Positions 32,658 through 41,033 of a DNA stretch of 64,000 nt are shown piece after piece. How positions within the stretch are numbered: position 1 is the first letter of the stretch; each line of letters opens with the position of its first letter. The stretch covers positions 3,100,001-3,164,000 of the forward strand of contig JAWPMS010000001.1 in the NCBI GenBank assembly GCA_033344795.1, read 5' to 3'. This DNA comes from SHLQ01 sp033344795 (lineage in GTDB: Bacteria > Actinomycetota > Acidimicrobiia > Acidimicrobiales > SHLQ01). Below the pieces are notes generated by a model, which did no database searches, was not told the DNA's origin, and saw nothing but the letters and a program-made list of their open reading frames with translations. Both the position numbers and the translations under genes were made by a program.

Positions 32658-33044
32658 ATGCAGGTAATAGAAGAAGGCCGATTGGACTCGTGTGTGGAGC
32701 GTTGCGTTGATCCCGGAAAGGTTGCGACGGTGAGTAAGTCGCTGCTCGAGGTTGACGAGGCGGTCGACCTGGCGGAGATGTTCCGGTTGTTGGGCGACCC
32801 GACGCGGGTTCGGATCCTGTTCGCGTTGTTGGAAGCGGGCGAGTTATGTGTTTGTGACATCGCCGCGGTCGTGGACACGTCGGAGACGAAGGTGTCACAA
32901 GCAATGCGGTTGCTCCGCTCCGCAGGCGTGGTTCGGAACCGTCGTGATGGCCGCAACGTGTATTACCGGCTTGACGACGCCCATGTGCGCATGCTGCTCG
33001 ATTTGTCTCGTGAGCATTTGGCTCATGGTGTCCAGGCCGGTTGA
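32658..33044 (+). CDS. ArsR-family CadC-like metal repressor
   Basis: 128 residues from ATG 32658. An N-terminal Cys pair (DSCVERCVDPG) and ELCVCDIA in helix alpha-3 reproduce the alpha-3N Cd/Pb/Zn site of CadC. The winged helix reads MFRLLGDPTRVRILFALLEAGELCV and ETKVSQAMRLLRSAGVV. No ribosome site is evident and TATACC lies about 9 nt before the ATG, so it may be leaderless. It precedes the P1B ATPase and should repress it. Confidence 0.9.
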   Translation: MQVIEEGRLDSCVERCVDPGKVATVSKSLLEVDEAVDLAEMFRLLGDPTRVRILFALLEAGELCVCDIAAVVDTSETKVSQAMRLLRSAGVVRNRRDGRNVYYRLDDAHVRMLLDLSREHLAHGVQAG

Positions 33045-33103
33045 GTGATGGCAGCGACTGGCCGCCGGCTCTACGAGTCCCACAGGCAACGAGAACTGAG
33101 CAG

Positions 33104-35566
33104 ATGATGATGGATACGTTCCAGTTAGACCTTGACGTCGTGTTGCCCGACGCCCACGACGGACGTGACCAATGCGTCGGCGAGCTTGTCGGCACTCTCG
33201 AACGACTCGATGGTGTCGATGAGGTTCACGTCCTCGACTCTGAGACGAACGGCGCCGCCAAGGTCTGCTTACATCTCCAATCGGGAGCTGTGTCGATATC
33301 GCGCCTCGAGGCCAGAGTCCGTGCGGTCGGGGCCGAAGTCGGCACCCGGTACGGGCATCTGGTTGTCGAGGTCGGTTCGCTTGGGCACGCTTCGCGGGCG
33401 CGGGCCCAGAGCGAGCGCGTCCGTGGCCTGTCCGGAGTCGTGGATGGTGCAGTTTCGATCGAGGGCGTGGTGCGAGTCGAGTTCGATACGACGGCGACGA
33501 CTGACGCGCAAATCCTGACCGGTTTGGGATCGCTCGGGTTGCGCCCTGTTTCTGGGAGTCCTCGTCGACCGCTGGCTGAGGATCGCGCCGGTATGCCAGA
33601 TCACGACGAGATCGAAGCCCATGGTGACGACGATGGTCACGATCACGGTCATGGGTCGAGCCGTGTGGAACTCGGAGCCGCGTTGATCTCGCTGGTGATC
33701 TACCTGGTGGCGCGTTCGTTGGATTGGTTCACCGATAGCGATGGCCCGGTGATCGGGCTGTACGTGAGTGCGGCGGTCCTCACGGGGGTGTTCGTCGCGC
33801 GTGACGCGTGGTTGTCGGTGCGGGCGCGGGTGTTCGATATCGATCAGCTGATGTTGATAGCGGCGATCGGTGCAGCATTCATCGGGCACTGGTCTGACTC
33901 GGCCCTGCTGCTTGTGTTGTTCTCACTCGGGCACGCATTGGAGGGGTATGCGATGAACCGGGCTCGGAACGCGATCGAAGCGCTCGGCGAACTGGCCCCG
34001 GCGACCGCGCGCCGGGCCGATTATCCCGATGTCGAGGTTCCGATCGGTGAGCTTGTGGTCGGTGACGTGGTCGTGGTGCGCCCGAACGAGCGGCTCCCGG
34101 CCGACGGTGTCATCGTGAAGGGTCAAACCGCGATCGATGAATCAGCGGTCACAGGTGAAAGTGTGCCGGTCGACAAGTCTGCTATGGCCAATCCTGCCGG
34201 CGCGCTCGATGGCATCGAAAGCATCTCGGGCGAGCATCGGGTCTTTGCCGGCACGCTCAACGGGCCCGGTGCCATAGACGTGATGGTGCTTCGGGTCGCG
34301 GCGGACTCGACACTGGCACGGGTGGTGCAGCTGGTTGCCGAGGCCGAAACGCAGATATCCCCGACACAACGTCTCACGAAGCGCATTGTTCGTGTCTTTG
34401 TGCCGTCCGTCCTGGCCCTCGTCGCGTTCCTGCTCGTGGTTCCACCGTTGGCCGGCGAAGCCTTCACCGACTCTTTCGCCCGAGCCATGGCCGTCCTGGT
34501 AGCGGCAAGTCCTTGCGCGCTTGCGATCGCGACACCTTCGGCCGTCCTGGCCGCCATCGCTCGTGCAGCCCGGGCCGGAATCCTCGTCAAGGGTGGAGGA
34601 CCGCTCGAAGCCTTGGGCAATGTCGACGCGATCGCGTTCGACAAGACCGGGACGATCACCGAAGGCAAACCGATCCTTACCGATGTCGAGCCAGCCGATG
34701 GAGTGGACGAGGCAGAACTACTGCGTGTCACTCTCGCGGTCGAGCGCGACAGCGACCATCCCATCGCCCGGGCGGTCACCGCTGGAGTGACCCAGCGCCT
34801 CGGTGACGCGGTCACCGCAGAGGCGGCTGAAGTCAAGGCCGTGACCGGGAAGGGTGTGACAGGCGCGGTCGACGGACTTACGGTGATGATCGGCAACAGC
34901 GCACTGTTCGAAGACGTCACCGTCCCCGCTCAGGTACAGATCGCCAAGGATGCCCTCGAAAGTGGCGGCCGGACCACCATGATCGTCCGGCACGGCGATC
35001 GATTCCTCGGCGTACTCGGTGTGATGGATACACCGCGCTCAGATGCCACAAGCGCCATCAACAAGTTGCGAACCATCGGTATCGATACGATCGTCATGCT
35101 GTCGGGCGACAACCAGCGAGTCGCCACCGCCGTCGCAGCCGAAGTGGGGATCACAGAGGCGCGCGGCGGCCTCTTGCCGGCGGACAAAGTCGACGCAATC
35201 AACAAGCTGGCGAGCCGAGGCGGTGTGGCGATGATCGGCGACGGCGTAAACGACGCACCAGCGCTCGCAGCCGCCAACGTGGGTATCGCGATGGGCGCTG
35301 CTGGCAGCGATGTTGCTCTCGAGACCGCCGACATTGCGCTGATGGCCGACCGCCTAGAACACCTACCTGTCGCGGTCGGACTCGCAAGGCGAGCCAGCCG
35401 AACCATCAAACAGAACCTCTTCTTCAGCTTGGCCGTGGTGGCCGCCCTGATCCCCATGACCATCCTCGGTGTCGGGATCAGTGTGGCCGTCATCGCCCAC
35501 GAGGGCAGCACGCTCGTCGTCGTCGCCAATGCTCTGCTGCTGTTGAACTATCGGCACCCTGAGTAA
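33104..35566 (+). CDS. P1B-4-type heavy-metal exporting ATPase
   Basis: 820 residues from ATG 33104; a TTG at 33041 overlapping the regulator is an alternative. A degenerate HMA-like N-terminus without CxxC, a His-rich linker (GDDDGHDHGHG), then membrane helices, actuator TGES, AASPCALAIATPSAVL, phosphorylation site FDKTGTITEGKP, GDGVNDAP hinge. SPC in place of CPC and HEGST near the end are hallmarks of P1B-4 pumps, which export Co, Ni, Fe or Zn. The CadC-like repressor upstream suggests Zn/Cd/Co control. Confidence 0.93.
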   Translation: MMMDTFQLDLDVVLPDAHDGRDQCVGELVGTLERLDGVDEVHVLDSETNGAAKVCLHLQSGAVSISRLEARVRAVGAEVGTRYGHLVVEVGSLGHASRARAQSERVRGLSGVVDGAVSIEGVVRVEFDTTATTDAQILTGLGSLGLRPVSGSPRRPLAEDRAGMPDHDEIEAHGDDDGHDHGHGSSRVELGAALISLVIYLVARSLDWFTDSDGPVIGLYVSAAVLTGVFVARDAWLSVRARVFDIDQLMLIAAIGAAFIGHWSDSALLLVLFSLGHALEGYAMNRARNAIEALGELAPATARRADYPDVEVPIGELVVGDVVVVRPNERLPADGVIVKGQTAIDESAVTGESVPVDKSAMANPAGALDGIESISGEHRVFAGTLNGPGAIDVMVLRVAADSTLARVVQLVAEAETQISPTQRLTKRIVRVFVPSVLALVAFLLVVPPLAGEAFTDSFARAMAVLVAASPCALAIATPSAVLAAIARAARAGILVKGGGPLEALGNVDAIAFDKTGTITEGKPILTDVEPADGVDEAELLRVTLAVERDSDHPIARAVTAGVTQRLGDAVTAEAAEVKAVTGKGVTGAVDGLTVMIGNSALFEDVTVPAQVQIAKDALESGGRTTMIVRHGDRFLGVLGVMDTPRSDATSAINKLRTIGIDTIVMLSGDNQRVATAVAAEVGITEARGGLLPADKVDAINKLASRGGVAMIGDGVNDAPALAAANVGIAMGAAGSDVALETADIALMADRLEHLPVAVGLARRASRTIKQNLFFSLAVVAALIPMTILGVGISVAVIAHEGSTLVVVANALLLLNYRHPE

Positions 35567-35600
35567 CCAGCGGGGACAGCAGAATTCATCGCTCTCGTAA

Positions 35601-36521
35601 TCACCGACCGAAGGCGCACGATTCGTTCGGCGATGGATAGTTGAGGTCGTTTAGCTGGACAGGCTGGCGTTGCGCAGGGCTCGGGGGTTGAGGTGGCGTG
35701 ACATCTCCATATTCCGTGGTTAACACGTAACCCCTGTCGCTGTGGTCTTCGTTTCCCGTTTCTGGCGTTCGAATGATCAGTTGAGCGACCCTGCCACCGT
35801 CGTCGACGCTCACGGTTATCGCGGGGATTCGAGTGAGGTCATCTTCGGTTGGGATGAGGCCGCCAGCTTCGAGTTCGGCGATGAATTGATCGGCGTCGAC
35901 GATAACCGTGAACGAGTCTCCGGTGAGCCCCGGTAGGGATTCTGATGGCTTCACCGACTCGGCGATTTCGACCGCGGCAAGCGCCGTCATCTTCGGGTCG
36001 GGGAGGCGGACGCCATCCGCGACGAACCCGGCGAGCACCTCGCCAAGTATCGGCGTGAGGGTCGTTCGAACCTCACCGTCGGGCAACTGCACCTCGTCCC
36101 AGTTCTCGAGTTCGGGCGGGTCCGACGGGATCATGAACGACGAGTCCGTCACAATAATTGGCGGTGCCTCCCGGTTGGGTTCCAGGACCATCAGGCCCGC
36201 AATCGTATCAACGGCGCCGTCGACCTCGTCGACACCACCTAGGCAAGCTACGTATGGAGACGCGCTGATCGGCACATATCGGAAACTCCAGCGTTTTGGT
36301 GCAGGGGTCTGCTCGAGACGGTCCACGGTCGGCCGGACGGCTGGGTCGATCGGGTCGTTTGGTGCCTTGGACAAGAAGGCCAGCACGCCGAGCAACAACC
36401 CGAGCGCCGTGAGCATCCACCACACCGAACGCCCTACCGCTCGCGGCGCCGACGTGCGCGTCGAGGCGAAATTGTAGGGTAACTGTATGCGGCGTATCGG
36501 TTCACCCTCGGGGGTATGCAC
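35601..36521 (-). CDS. Membrane-anchored protein of unknown function
   Basis: 306 residues if started at GTG 36521; the start is unsure because a CsoR-like palindrome (36504-36517) covers it, and GTG before WWMLTAL is an alternative. One membrane helix (about 32-50), a Cys in PYVACLGGVDEVDG, and a mixed beta domain. A partial copy lies at 8866-9167. It starts 10 nt after the TlpA gene stop, so probably an operon with it. Function unknown. Confidence 0.6.
   Translation of the reverse strand: MHTPEGEPIRRIQLPYNFASTRTSAPRAVGRSVWWMLTALGLLLGVLAFLSKAPNDPIDPAVRPTVDRLEQTPAPKRWSFRYVPISASPYVACLGGVDEVDGAVDTIAGLMVLEPNREAPPIIVTDSSFMIPSDPPELENWDEVQLPDGEVRTTLTPILGEVLAGFVADGVRLPDPKMTALAAVEIAESVKPSESLPGLTGDSFTVIVDADQFIAELEAGGLIPTEDDLTRIPAITVSVDDGGRVAQLIIRTPETGNEDHSDRGYVLTTEYGDVTPPQPPSPAQRQPVQLNDLNYPSPNESCAFGR
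36504..36517. promoter_or_regulatory. Candidate CsoR operator
   Basis: ACCC-TC-GGGGGTAT has the inverted ACCC/GGGGTAT layout of Cu(I)-CsoR operators. It overlaps the proposed start of the 35601-36521 gene, so it could block an internal promoter, or be chance within a coding region. Confidence 0.35.
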
Positions 36522-36530
36522 TTGTTGTTC

Positions 36531-37055
36531 CTACGGCATCAGTTCGTCGTTGATCTTGTCGGTCAACGCTTCTGCGCTGAGCCGACCGGAATGCACGCTC
36601 GTGACGAATCCGTCAGCGCCAACGAAGACGGTCGTCGGCATTCCGAACCCGCCCATCTGGATGAAGATGTCACCGGCAGGGTCGTCGCCAACTTCGTAGG
36701 TAACGCCTGTTTCGGCGACCAGCGCCCGAGCTCGCTCGGCATTGTCGGTCGTCGCGAGGCCAAGGAATTTCACGTCGGTTCCGAAAACTTGACTGACGGC
36801 CTCGAAGTCGGGCATCTCGGCGATGCAGGGAGGACACCACGAAGCGAAGAAGTTCACTACGACAGGTCCAGGAGGAAAGTCAGAAAGGGCCTTGGTGCCG
36901 CCGTCGATGGTGTCCCACCGGAAGTCGACTCGCTCTGCCGGTGGATCAGGCTGAGACTTGCCAAGCGAGTCTGCCCCGTCAGATCCGCACGCGGCCGCGA
37001 TGACAGCCACTGCGACCAGGAGGGCGACCATCATTGGTCGGCGTGAACGTCTCAC
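36531..37055 (-). CDS. TlpA-like lipoprotein thioredoxin (normal Cys form)
   Basis: 174 residues from GTG 37055 with GAGGA upstream. Signal peptide and lipobox (IAAACGS), then VVVNFFASWCPPCIAEMPDF with CPPC, and cis-Pro loop GMPTTVFVG. Exported thiol oxidoreductase, third TlpA-type protein of the window. It is divergent from the DUF305 gene with a TACA-N3-TGTA site between. Confidence 0.88.
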   Translation of the reverse strand: MRRSRRPMMVALLVAVAVIAAACGSDGADSLGKSQPDPPAERVDFRWDTIDGGTKALSDFPPGPVVVNFFASWCPPCIAEMPDFEAVSQVFGTDVKFLGLATTDNAERARALVAETGVTYEVGDDPAGDIFIQMGGFGMPTTVFVGADGFVTSVHSGRLSAEALTDKINDELMP

Positions 37056-37155
37056 GAGTGACCCGTCCTCGAATACCGTGAGGTCGACGCTCCCGAGCGG
37101 CCGCAACTGTTTACTGGGCGTGACGAGGGATGGCGCAACAGCATGCCTAACATGC

Positions 37156-37166
37156 TACAAACTGTA
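37156..37166. promoter_or_regulatory. BlaI/CopY-type core site
   Basis: TACA-AAC-TGTA, followed by CGAC; the ACA-N3-TGT core is kept but the outer arms do not pair. It lies between the TlpA lipoprotein and DUF305 genes, 54 nt before the latter. The DUF305 operon ends in a BlaI/M56 pair, so this may be its autoregulatory site. Confidence 0.5.
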
Positions 37167-37219
37167 CGACGTGGAGGTCTGGAAGTGAACGAGAACAGCG
37201 ATGATCGGCAAGGCTGTTC

Positions 37220-37903
37220 GTGAAAGTCGACGACTTCCTGCCAAGATCATGGCCCGAACTCCTGATCGCCGTGGTCGCACTGGCGTTTCTCGGCGCAGCG
37301 ATTACCTTCTTTGTCACACAACGCGCTGATGCTCCTCCGGGGCAATCATCGGTAGATGTCGGCTTTCTTCACGACATGATCACCCACCATGAACAGGCCA
37401 TCACACTGTCTGAATCACAGATAGTTGGCGGGGAATCGGCGGACGTTCAGCTCTTTGCACGTGAAATTCTCCTACAACAGTCACGTGAGATCGGGTTGAT
37501 GGAGGCAAAGCTCGCTGAGTGGGGCTTTCTTCGTCAGAATCGCCCCGACGTGGCAATGGAATGGATGGGCATGAGCTTCGCCCCCCAGGAAATGCCTGGG
37601 ATGGCGAGCAAAGATGAGCTTCGTGCATTGCAGGACGCGGTCGGTGAGGACAACGACGCCCTGTTTCTAGCGCTGATGGGGGATCATCATCGGGGCGGAG
37701 TCGACATGGCGTCGTCGGCCGCCGTCGCAGCTGGTGACTCCTGGGTTCGTGATCTTGCGGCCCGTATGGAGCGGAACCAAGCGATCGAGATCGATGAAAT
37801 GGATGCTGTCCGTCAACGTCTCGGACTTCCAGCTGATCCGACCGGTTTCGAGTCAGGACCGTTTCCCGCGATGGCCGGTATGAGCGAGCTCAACGATGGC
37901 TGA
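37220..37903 (+). CDS. DUF305 protein, membrane-anchored (copper-associated)
   Basis: 227 residues from GTG 37220. One membrane helix (about 15-33), then two DUF305 repeats: VGFLHDMITHHEQAITLSE and LFLALMGDHHRGGVDMASS, with the conserved His-His and Met residues. This ferritin-like His/Met-rich domain is commonly found with copper resistance and oxidase genes; direct copper binding is likely but not proven. First gene of a five-gene run to 40328. Confidence 0.88.
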   Translation: MKVDDFLPRSWPELLIAVVALAFLGAAITFFVTQRADAPPGQSSVDVGFLHDMITHHEQAITLSESQIVGGESADVQLFAREILLQQSREIGLMEAKLAEWGFLRQNRPDVAMEWMGMSFAPQEMPGMASKDELRALQDAVGEDNDALFLALMGDHHRGGVDMASSAAVAAGDSWVRDLAARMERNQAIEIDEMDAVRQRLGLPADPTGFESGPFPAMAGMSELNDG

Positions 37904-38195
37904 TGCAACGGAGAAACTCGGAGATTTGCAGCGCGATGCAGCTAGCCGCCAGAAAAAGCTACGAGCAGTCGTCACCGTGCTCGCCATGATCGTCATCGTG
38001 GTCTTCACCATCTATCTTGCGGGGCTGGTTCCTGACCAACAAGGCAGGGACAGCGTGAGCGATCCCATTGACTCGCCCGGTCCTGCGGGTGCCATCGTGG
38101 GGTTCGGGATGATTGGAGGATGGCTCGTCGTCGGAGGCGTGATCATCTTCCGTGCGCAAAGAAGAAGAAGCTCGACCGATCCGTTCTCCCAATGA
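37896..38195 (+). CDS. Small two-helix membrane protein
   Basis: 99 residues, helices at about 22-42 and 67-87, basic C-terminus. No family recognised. It overlaps DUF305 by 8 nt and CtaG by ATGA, so it is part of that operon; a role in oxidase assembly or copper delivery is a guess from position. Confidence 0.7.
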   Translation: MADATEKLGDLQRDAASRQKKLRAVVTVLAMIVIVVFTIYLAGLVPDQQGRDSVSDPIDSPGPAGAIVGFGMIGGWLVVGGVIIFRAQRRRSSTDPFSQ

Positions 38196-39067
38196 GCACG
38201 CTGGTCGCAGCGGAATCGCCATGGGTGTGGGAACCCCGACCCGACGTGTGGTTGTTGATCGCAGCGCTTCTGTCTGGCTATTGGTGGTCAGTCACCCGCT
38301 TGCGCCAGAAGCTTGCCGAGCCGACGCCGCCCCCGTCTCGAGCGATGTGGTCGCGATTCGTAGCTGGAGTCGTCGTGCTTTGGTTCGCGGTGGACTGGCC
38401 CATGGATCGCCTCGGCGATGACTACTTGTTCAGCGCCCACATGGTGCAGTTTCTGCTCGTCACCATGGTCGCTGCGCCACTGTTGGTCAGCGGAGTACCG
38501 TCTTGGCTTCAAACTGAGCTCCTCGGTCCGGCACACCGCCTAGTCCGATACTTAGCTCGCGGGCCGGGAGCGCTCGGACTGTTCCAAGTTGTGCTCGTTG
38601 GGACGCACCTGCCGGGTGTCGTTGCGTTGTACACCTCGAACTCGCTGGTGCACTTCGCACTGCATGCACTTTGGATACTCAGCGGATGCCTGTTCTGGCT
38701 TCCGATACTCGGTGCCGAACCAGTCACCGCACCCCTGACGCCGGCGGGCAAGGTCGTGTATCTCATAGCGGCGACCATCGTCCCGACCGTTCCTGCCGGA
38801 TTTCTGACATGGGCCCAAGCGCCTCTTTATGACTCTTATGCCTCGGCGCCCCGCGTCTGGGGCATTTCGCCGGTCGAAGATCTTCAAATGGCGGGACTAA
38901 TTATGAAGCTTGGTGGCGGCCTCATATTGTGGAGCTTCATCCTGTTCGTTTTCGCAACTTGGGCGTCGGGCGAGAGCGCCAATCGTCCGGGCGAGGTTCG
39001 TGCCCGTTCGACATCACGGGGGATCGAGGAGGTCGCGGCGACCGATTCGGTTCACCCGTCGACCTAG
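38192..39067 (+). CDS. ctaG: CtaG-type cytochrome c oxidase assembly factor (caa3_CtaG)
   Basis: 291 residues, seven or more helices. DYLFSAHMVQFLLVTMVAAPLLV, LVHFALHALWILSGCLFWLPI and GLIMKLGGGLILW match the caa3_CtaG family, needed for assembly of caa3 oxidases through copper insertion. Start ATG 38192 overlaps the upstream stop. It complements the coxB-ctaD-ctaE operon 6 kb upstream. Confidence 0.88.
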   Translation: MSTLVAAESPWVWEPRPDVWLLIAALLSGYWWSVTRLRQKLAEPTPPPSRAMWSRFVAGVVVLWFAVDWPMDRLGDDYLFSAHMVQFLLVTMVAAPLLVSGVPSWLQTELLGPAHRLVRYLARGPGALGLFQVVLVGTHLPGVVALYTSNSLVHFALHALWILSGCLFWLPILGAEPVTAPLTPAGKVVYLIAATIVPTVPAGFLTWAQAPLYDSYASAPRVWGISPVEDLQMAGLIMKLGGGLILWSFILFVFATWASGESANRPGEVRARSTSRGIEEVAATDSVHPST

Positions 39068-39096
39068 ACTTGTCTCGTGAAGGCAATGGTGAAGAA

Positions 39097-39456
39097 ATGA
39101 GTCGCCGTCCGATGGGCAGCCTTGAAGGAGCGGTTCTCGGCGCGCTCTGGGACAGTGACGTGCCGCTAAAGCCCGGTGATGTCCTGGCTCGGCTTGACAT
39201 CGAACCAGCGGTTGCCTACTCAACGGTGCTGACCATCTTGCGTCGCCTCTGGAAAAAGGGACTTGTCAAGCGAACGAAGGACGGGAAGGCCTATCTCTAC
39301 AGGCCGACACTCTCCCGGGAGGAGCAGGTCGCCGCGACCATGGCCGACGCGTTTTCTGGTGCCACCGACCCGTCAGCAGCATTGGGCCACTTCGTCCAAC
39401 ATCTCTCTGTCGACCAGGCTTCAGCACTCAGGCGGGCCTTGGGCCGTCGCCGATGA
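39097..39456 (+). CDS. BlaI/MecI/CopY-family repressor (copy 2)
   Basis: 119 residues. Winged helix MGSLEGAVLGALWDSDVPLKPGDVL, YSTVLTILRRLWKKGLVKRTKDGKAYLYRP, then a dimer helix. It resembles copy 1 at 767-1123 but is clearly distinct. GGTGAAG just before ATG 39097. Overlaps the M56 gene (ATGA). Position at the end of the DUF305-CtaG run implies a redox, copper or respiratory signal and not an antibiotic. Confidence 0.92.
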   Translation: MSRRPMGSLEGAVLGALWDSDVPLKPGDVLARLDIEPAVAYSTVLTILRRLWKKGLVKRTKDGKAYLYRPTLSREEQVAATMADAFSGATDPSAALGHFVQHLSVDQASALRRALGRRR

Positions 39457-40328
39457 GCCTGATTGTTATCGCCATCGGAATTTCACTTCTGACGGTCCCA
39501 GCGCTGACAGCGAAAGGCTCACTGGCTCCACCCGCTCAGGTGCGGACTGCGTGTGTCGCAGCAGTCGCGGGAATGTGGCTGCTCTGGCTTGGGTCATTGC
39601 TGACTGCGAGTCCGTTGCTCTTGTGGTGGCACGACGGTCTCAGTGTGTCAAGCGTCGGAATTGCACACTTGTCTCCAGGTGGCCCATGGGCATGGACGGC
39701 GGGCGGGATAGGTGGCGGCATCGGAGCGAGCTACATCGTCGCGACGTTGCGACGCACGATACGAGCGAGACGCCGAGCAGCACTGCCTCGTTGGGCCGCG
39801 GACACGTTCGCTCATGACGCAAGCGCGGGTGCCGAAGTTCGCGTCGCTCCGACGTTGGAACCCATTGCGTTCGCTGTCCCGGGCCGGGACCGTCACGTCG
39901 TCGCTTCTCGAGCGGTGATGCTCCTGCCCGGCCCGGAGCGCCGTGCTGTGCTCGCTCACGAAGGAGCTCACCTTCGATTGCGCCACGACCGACACCTTTT
40001 GGTGCTCACAACCTATGAGCGCGTGTGGGGTTGGCTGCCCGGGGTTCGTGCGGTTGCTTTGTGTCATCGCACCTCGATCGAGCATTGGGCGGACACCATC
40101 GCTAGCCGAACAACACCAACGGATCTGACGCTTGAGAGAGCGCGGATGAAATTGGGCGCGTGCCCTGGAGCCTCACCGGTAGCGTCGCGGACCAATCCGC
40201 CCTCCCAGTCCTCTGGTTGGCAGCTCGTCGGTGTCCTCGCCTTCGTCGGAGCCCTTGTCGTAGCCGGTGCCTACAGCGCATCCCATACCTTCGGTGATCT
40301 CAGCGATGTTCTTGCTGCCCTGCACTGA
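39453..40328 (+). CDS. M56 (BlaR1-like) membrane metallopeptidase
   Basis: 291 residues. Several N-terminal membrane helices, the zinc motif AHEGAHLRLRHDRH (HExxH) near residue 170, then a last helix at about 250-270. No sensor domain follows, unlike BlaR1, so the signal is sensed by membrane parts or another protein. Partner of the BlaI copy 2 repressor. Confidence 0.9.
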   Translation: MSLIVIAIGISLLTVPALTAKGSLAPPAQVRTACVAAVAGMWLLWLGSLLTASPLLLWWHDGLSVSSVGIAHLSPGGPWAWTAGGIGGGIGASYIVATLRRTIRARRRAALPRWAADTFAHDASAGAEVRVAPTLEPIAFAVPGRDRHVVASRAVMLLPGPERRAVLAHEGAHLRLRHDRHLLVLTTYERVWGWLPGVRAVALCHRTSIEHWADTIASRTTPTDLTLERARMKLGACPGASPVASRTNPPSQSSGWQLVGVLAFVGALVVAGAYSASHTFGDLSDVLAALH

Positions 40329-40493
40329 TCGTGGGCTTGTCGGTGCCGCAAAATTCATGCCCTGTGTTTTCAGCGATTTCTGGGAGGCGGTTTCGACCCG
40401 TATTCGAGACTGTTTGCTATGGGTTGGGGGCTGCAACCACCAGCGAGTTGACCTCCGACGGCGCTTGGACGTTGTTGTGATGAGGGGTGTCGT

Positions 40494-40514
40494 TTTGCTA
40501 ACGGATTGCTAACG
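40494..40514. repeat. Tandem direct repeat TTGCTAACGG x2
   Basis: Two copies of TTGCTAACGG separated by one base. Short tandem repeats of this kind are common in arm-type sites next to integrase attachment sites, but no integrase gene is present. Confidence 0.5.
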
Positions 40515-40630
40515 GCGATTAGTGTCTTTGAGCGGCAGGGAGCGGCAAGTAATGACGAGGGGCTGTCCTAGGCGCCTGTAGATGCAACGATTTGCCGCTC
40601 GTTGCCGGAGTGAGTGGTTGAGTTCAAGTC

Positions 40631-40643
40631 CCCCCTCCGACAC
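40631..40643. repeat. tRNA-end-like direct repeat, left copy
   Basis: CCCCCTCCGACAC, preceded by GTTCAAGTC as in a tRNA T-loop and followed by a hairpin. The same 13 bases recur at 41915-41927. A complete tRNA cannot be folded here: the T stem does not pair and no 5' half is found. Confidence 0.45.
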
Positions 40644-40644
40644 A

Positions 40645-40670
40645 CAAAAAATCCCTCGCCATTGGCGGGC
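40645..40670 (-). terminator. Rho-independent-like terminator (minus direction)
   Basis: Read on the minus strand, CCCGCCAATGGCGAGGG forms a short stem-loop followed by ATTTTTT. It faces leftward, toward the end of the M56 gene, and could stop transcription from the right. Confidence 0.45.
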
Positions 40671-41033
40671 GCTTTGTCGTGCGGCTGCCGTATGCAAATG
40701 GACCTGCAAGTTCAGAGATGTCTGCTCTAGGCCCGCGTTTGATCGCGGCCCGGAGCGTTCAAGGCCATGGCATCGCGCAGCGCCGCGTTGGCGTCCTCGA
40801 TGTCAGATCGGTGCCAGTGATTATCGCCGCATGCACTCACGACTCGCCACCGAGACCGACCGCGTTGAGTCGTCCCCCACGTCGTATTCGATATTGATAG
40901 CGTCGCACGGACAGCGGCGCTCTGTCAGTCCGATAGCCGGCGGGGAGCGGGGATTGGTTCATACCGGCGGCGCGCTTGGGCCTCCCACTTCGGTCGCAGC
41001 GCCTCCGAGACGTCTGCAGACTTAGTCGTTGCC

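Larger units (their letters stand above)
40329..41033. other. About 700 bases without a gene: tandem repeat, tRNA-end-like piece and terminator
   Basis: No coding homology is seen. It holds TTGCTAACGG twice in tandem (40494-40503, 40505-40514), a GTTCAAGTC T-loop-like string at 40622-40630 followed by CCCCCTCCGACAC, and a hairpin next to a run of A. This looks like the scar of an integrated element at a tRNA 3' end. Confidence 0.45.

Noticed and set aside
40561..40645. A complete tRNA, including tRNA-Sec
   Set aside because: Only the T-loop-like string and a 3'-end-like tail are present; T-stem pairing fails and no matching 5' acceptor strand or anticodon arm was found.
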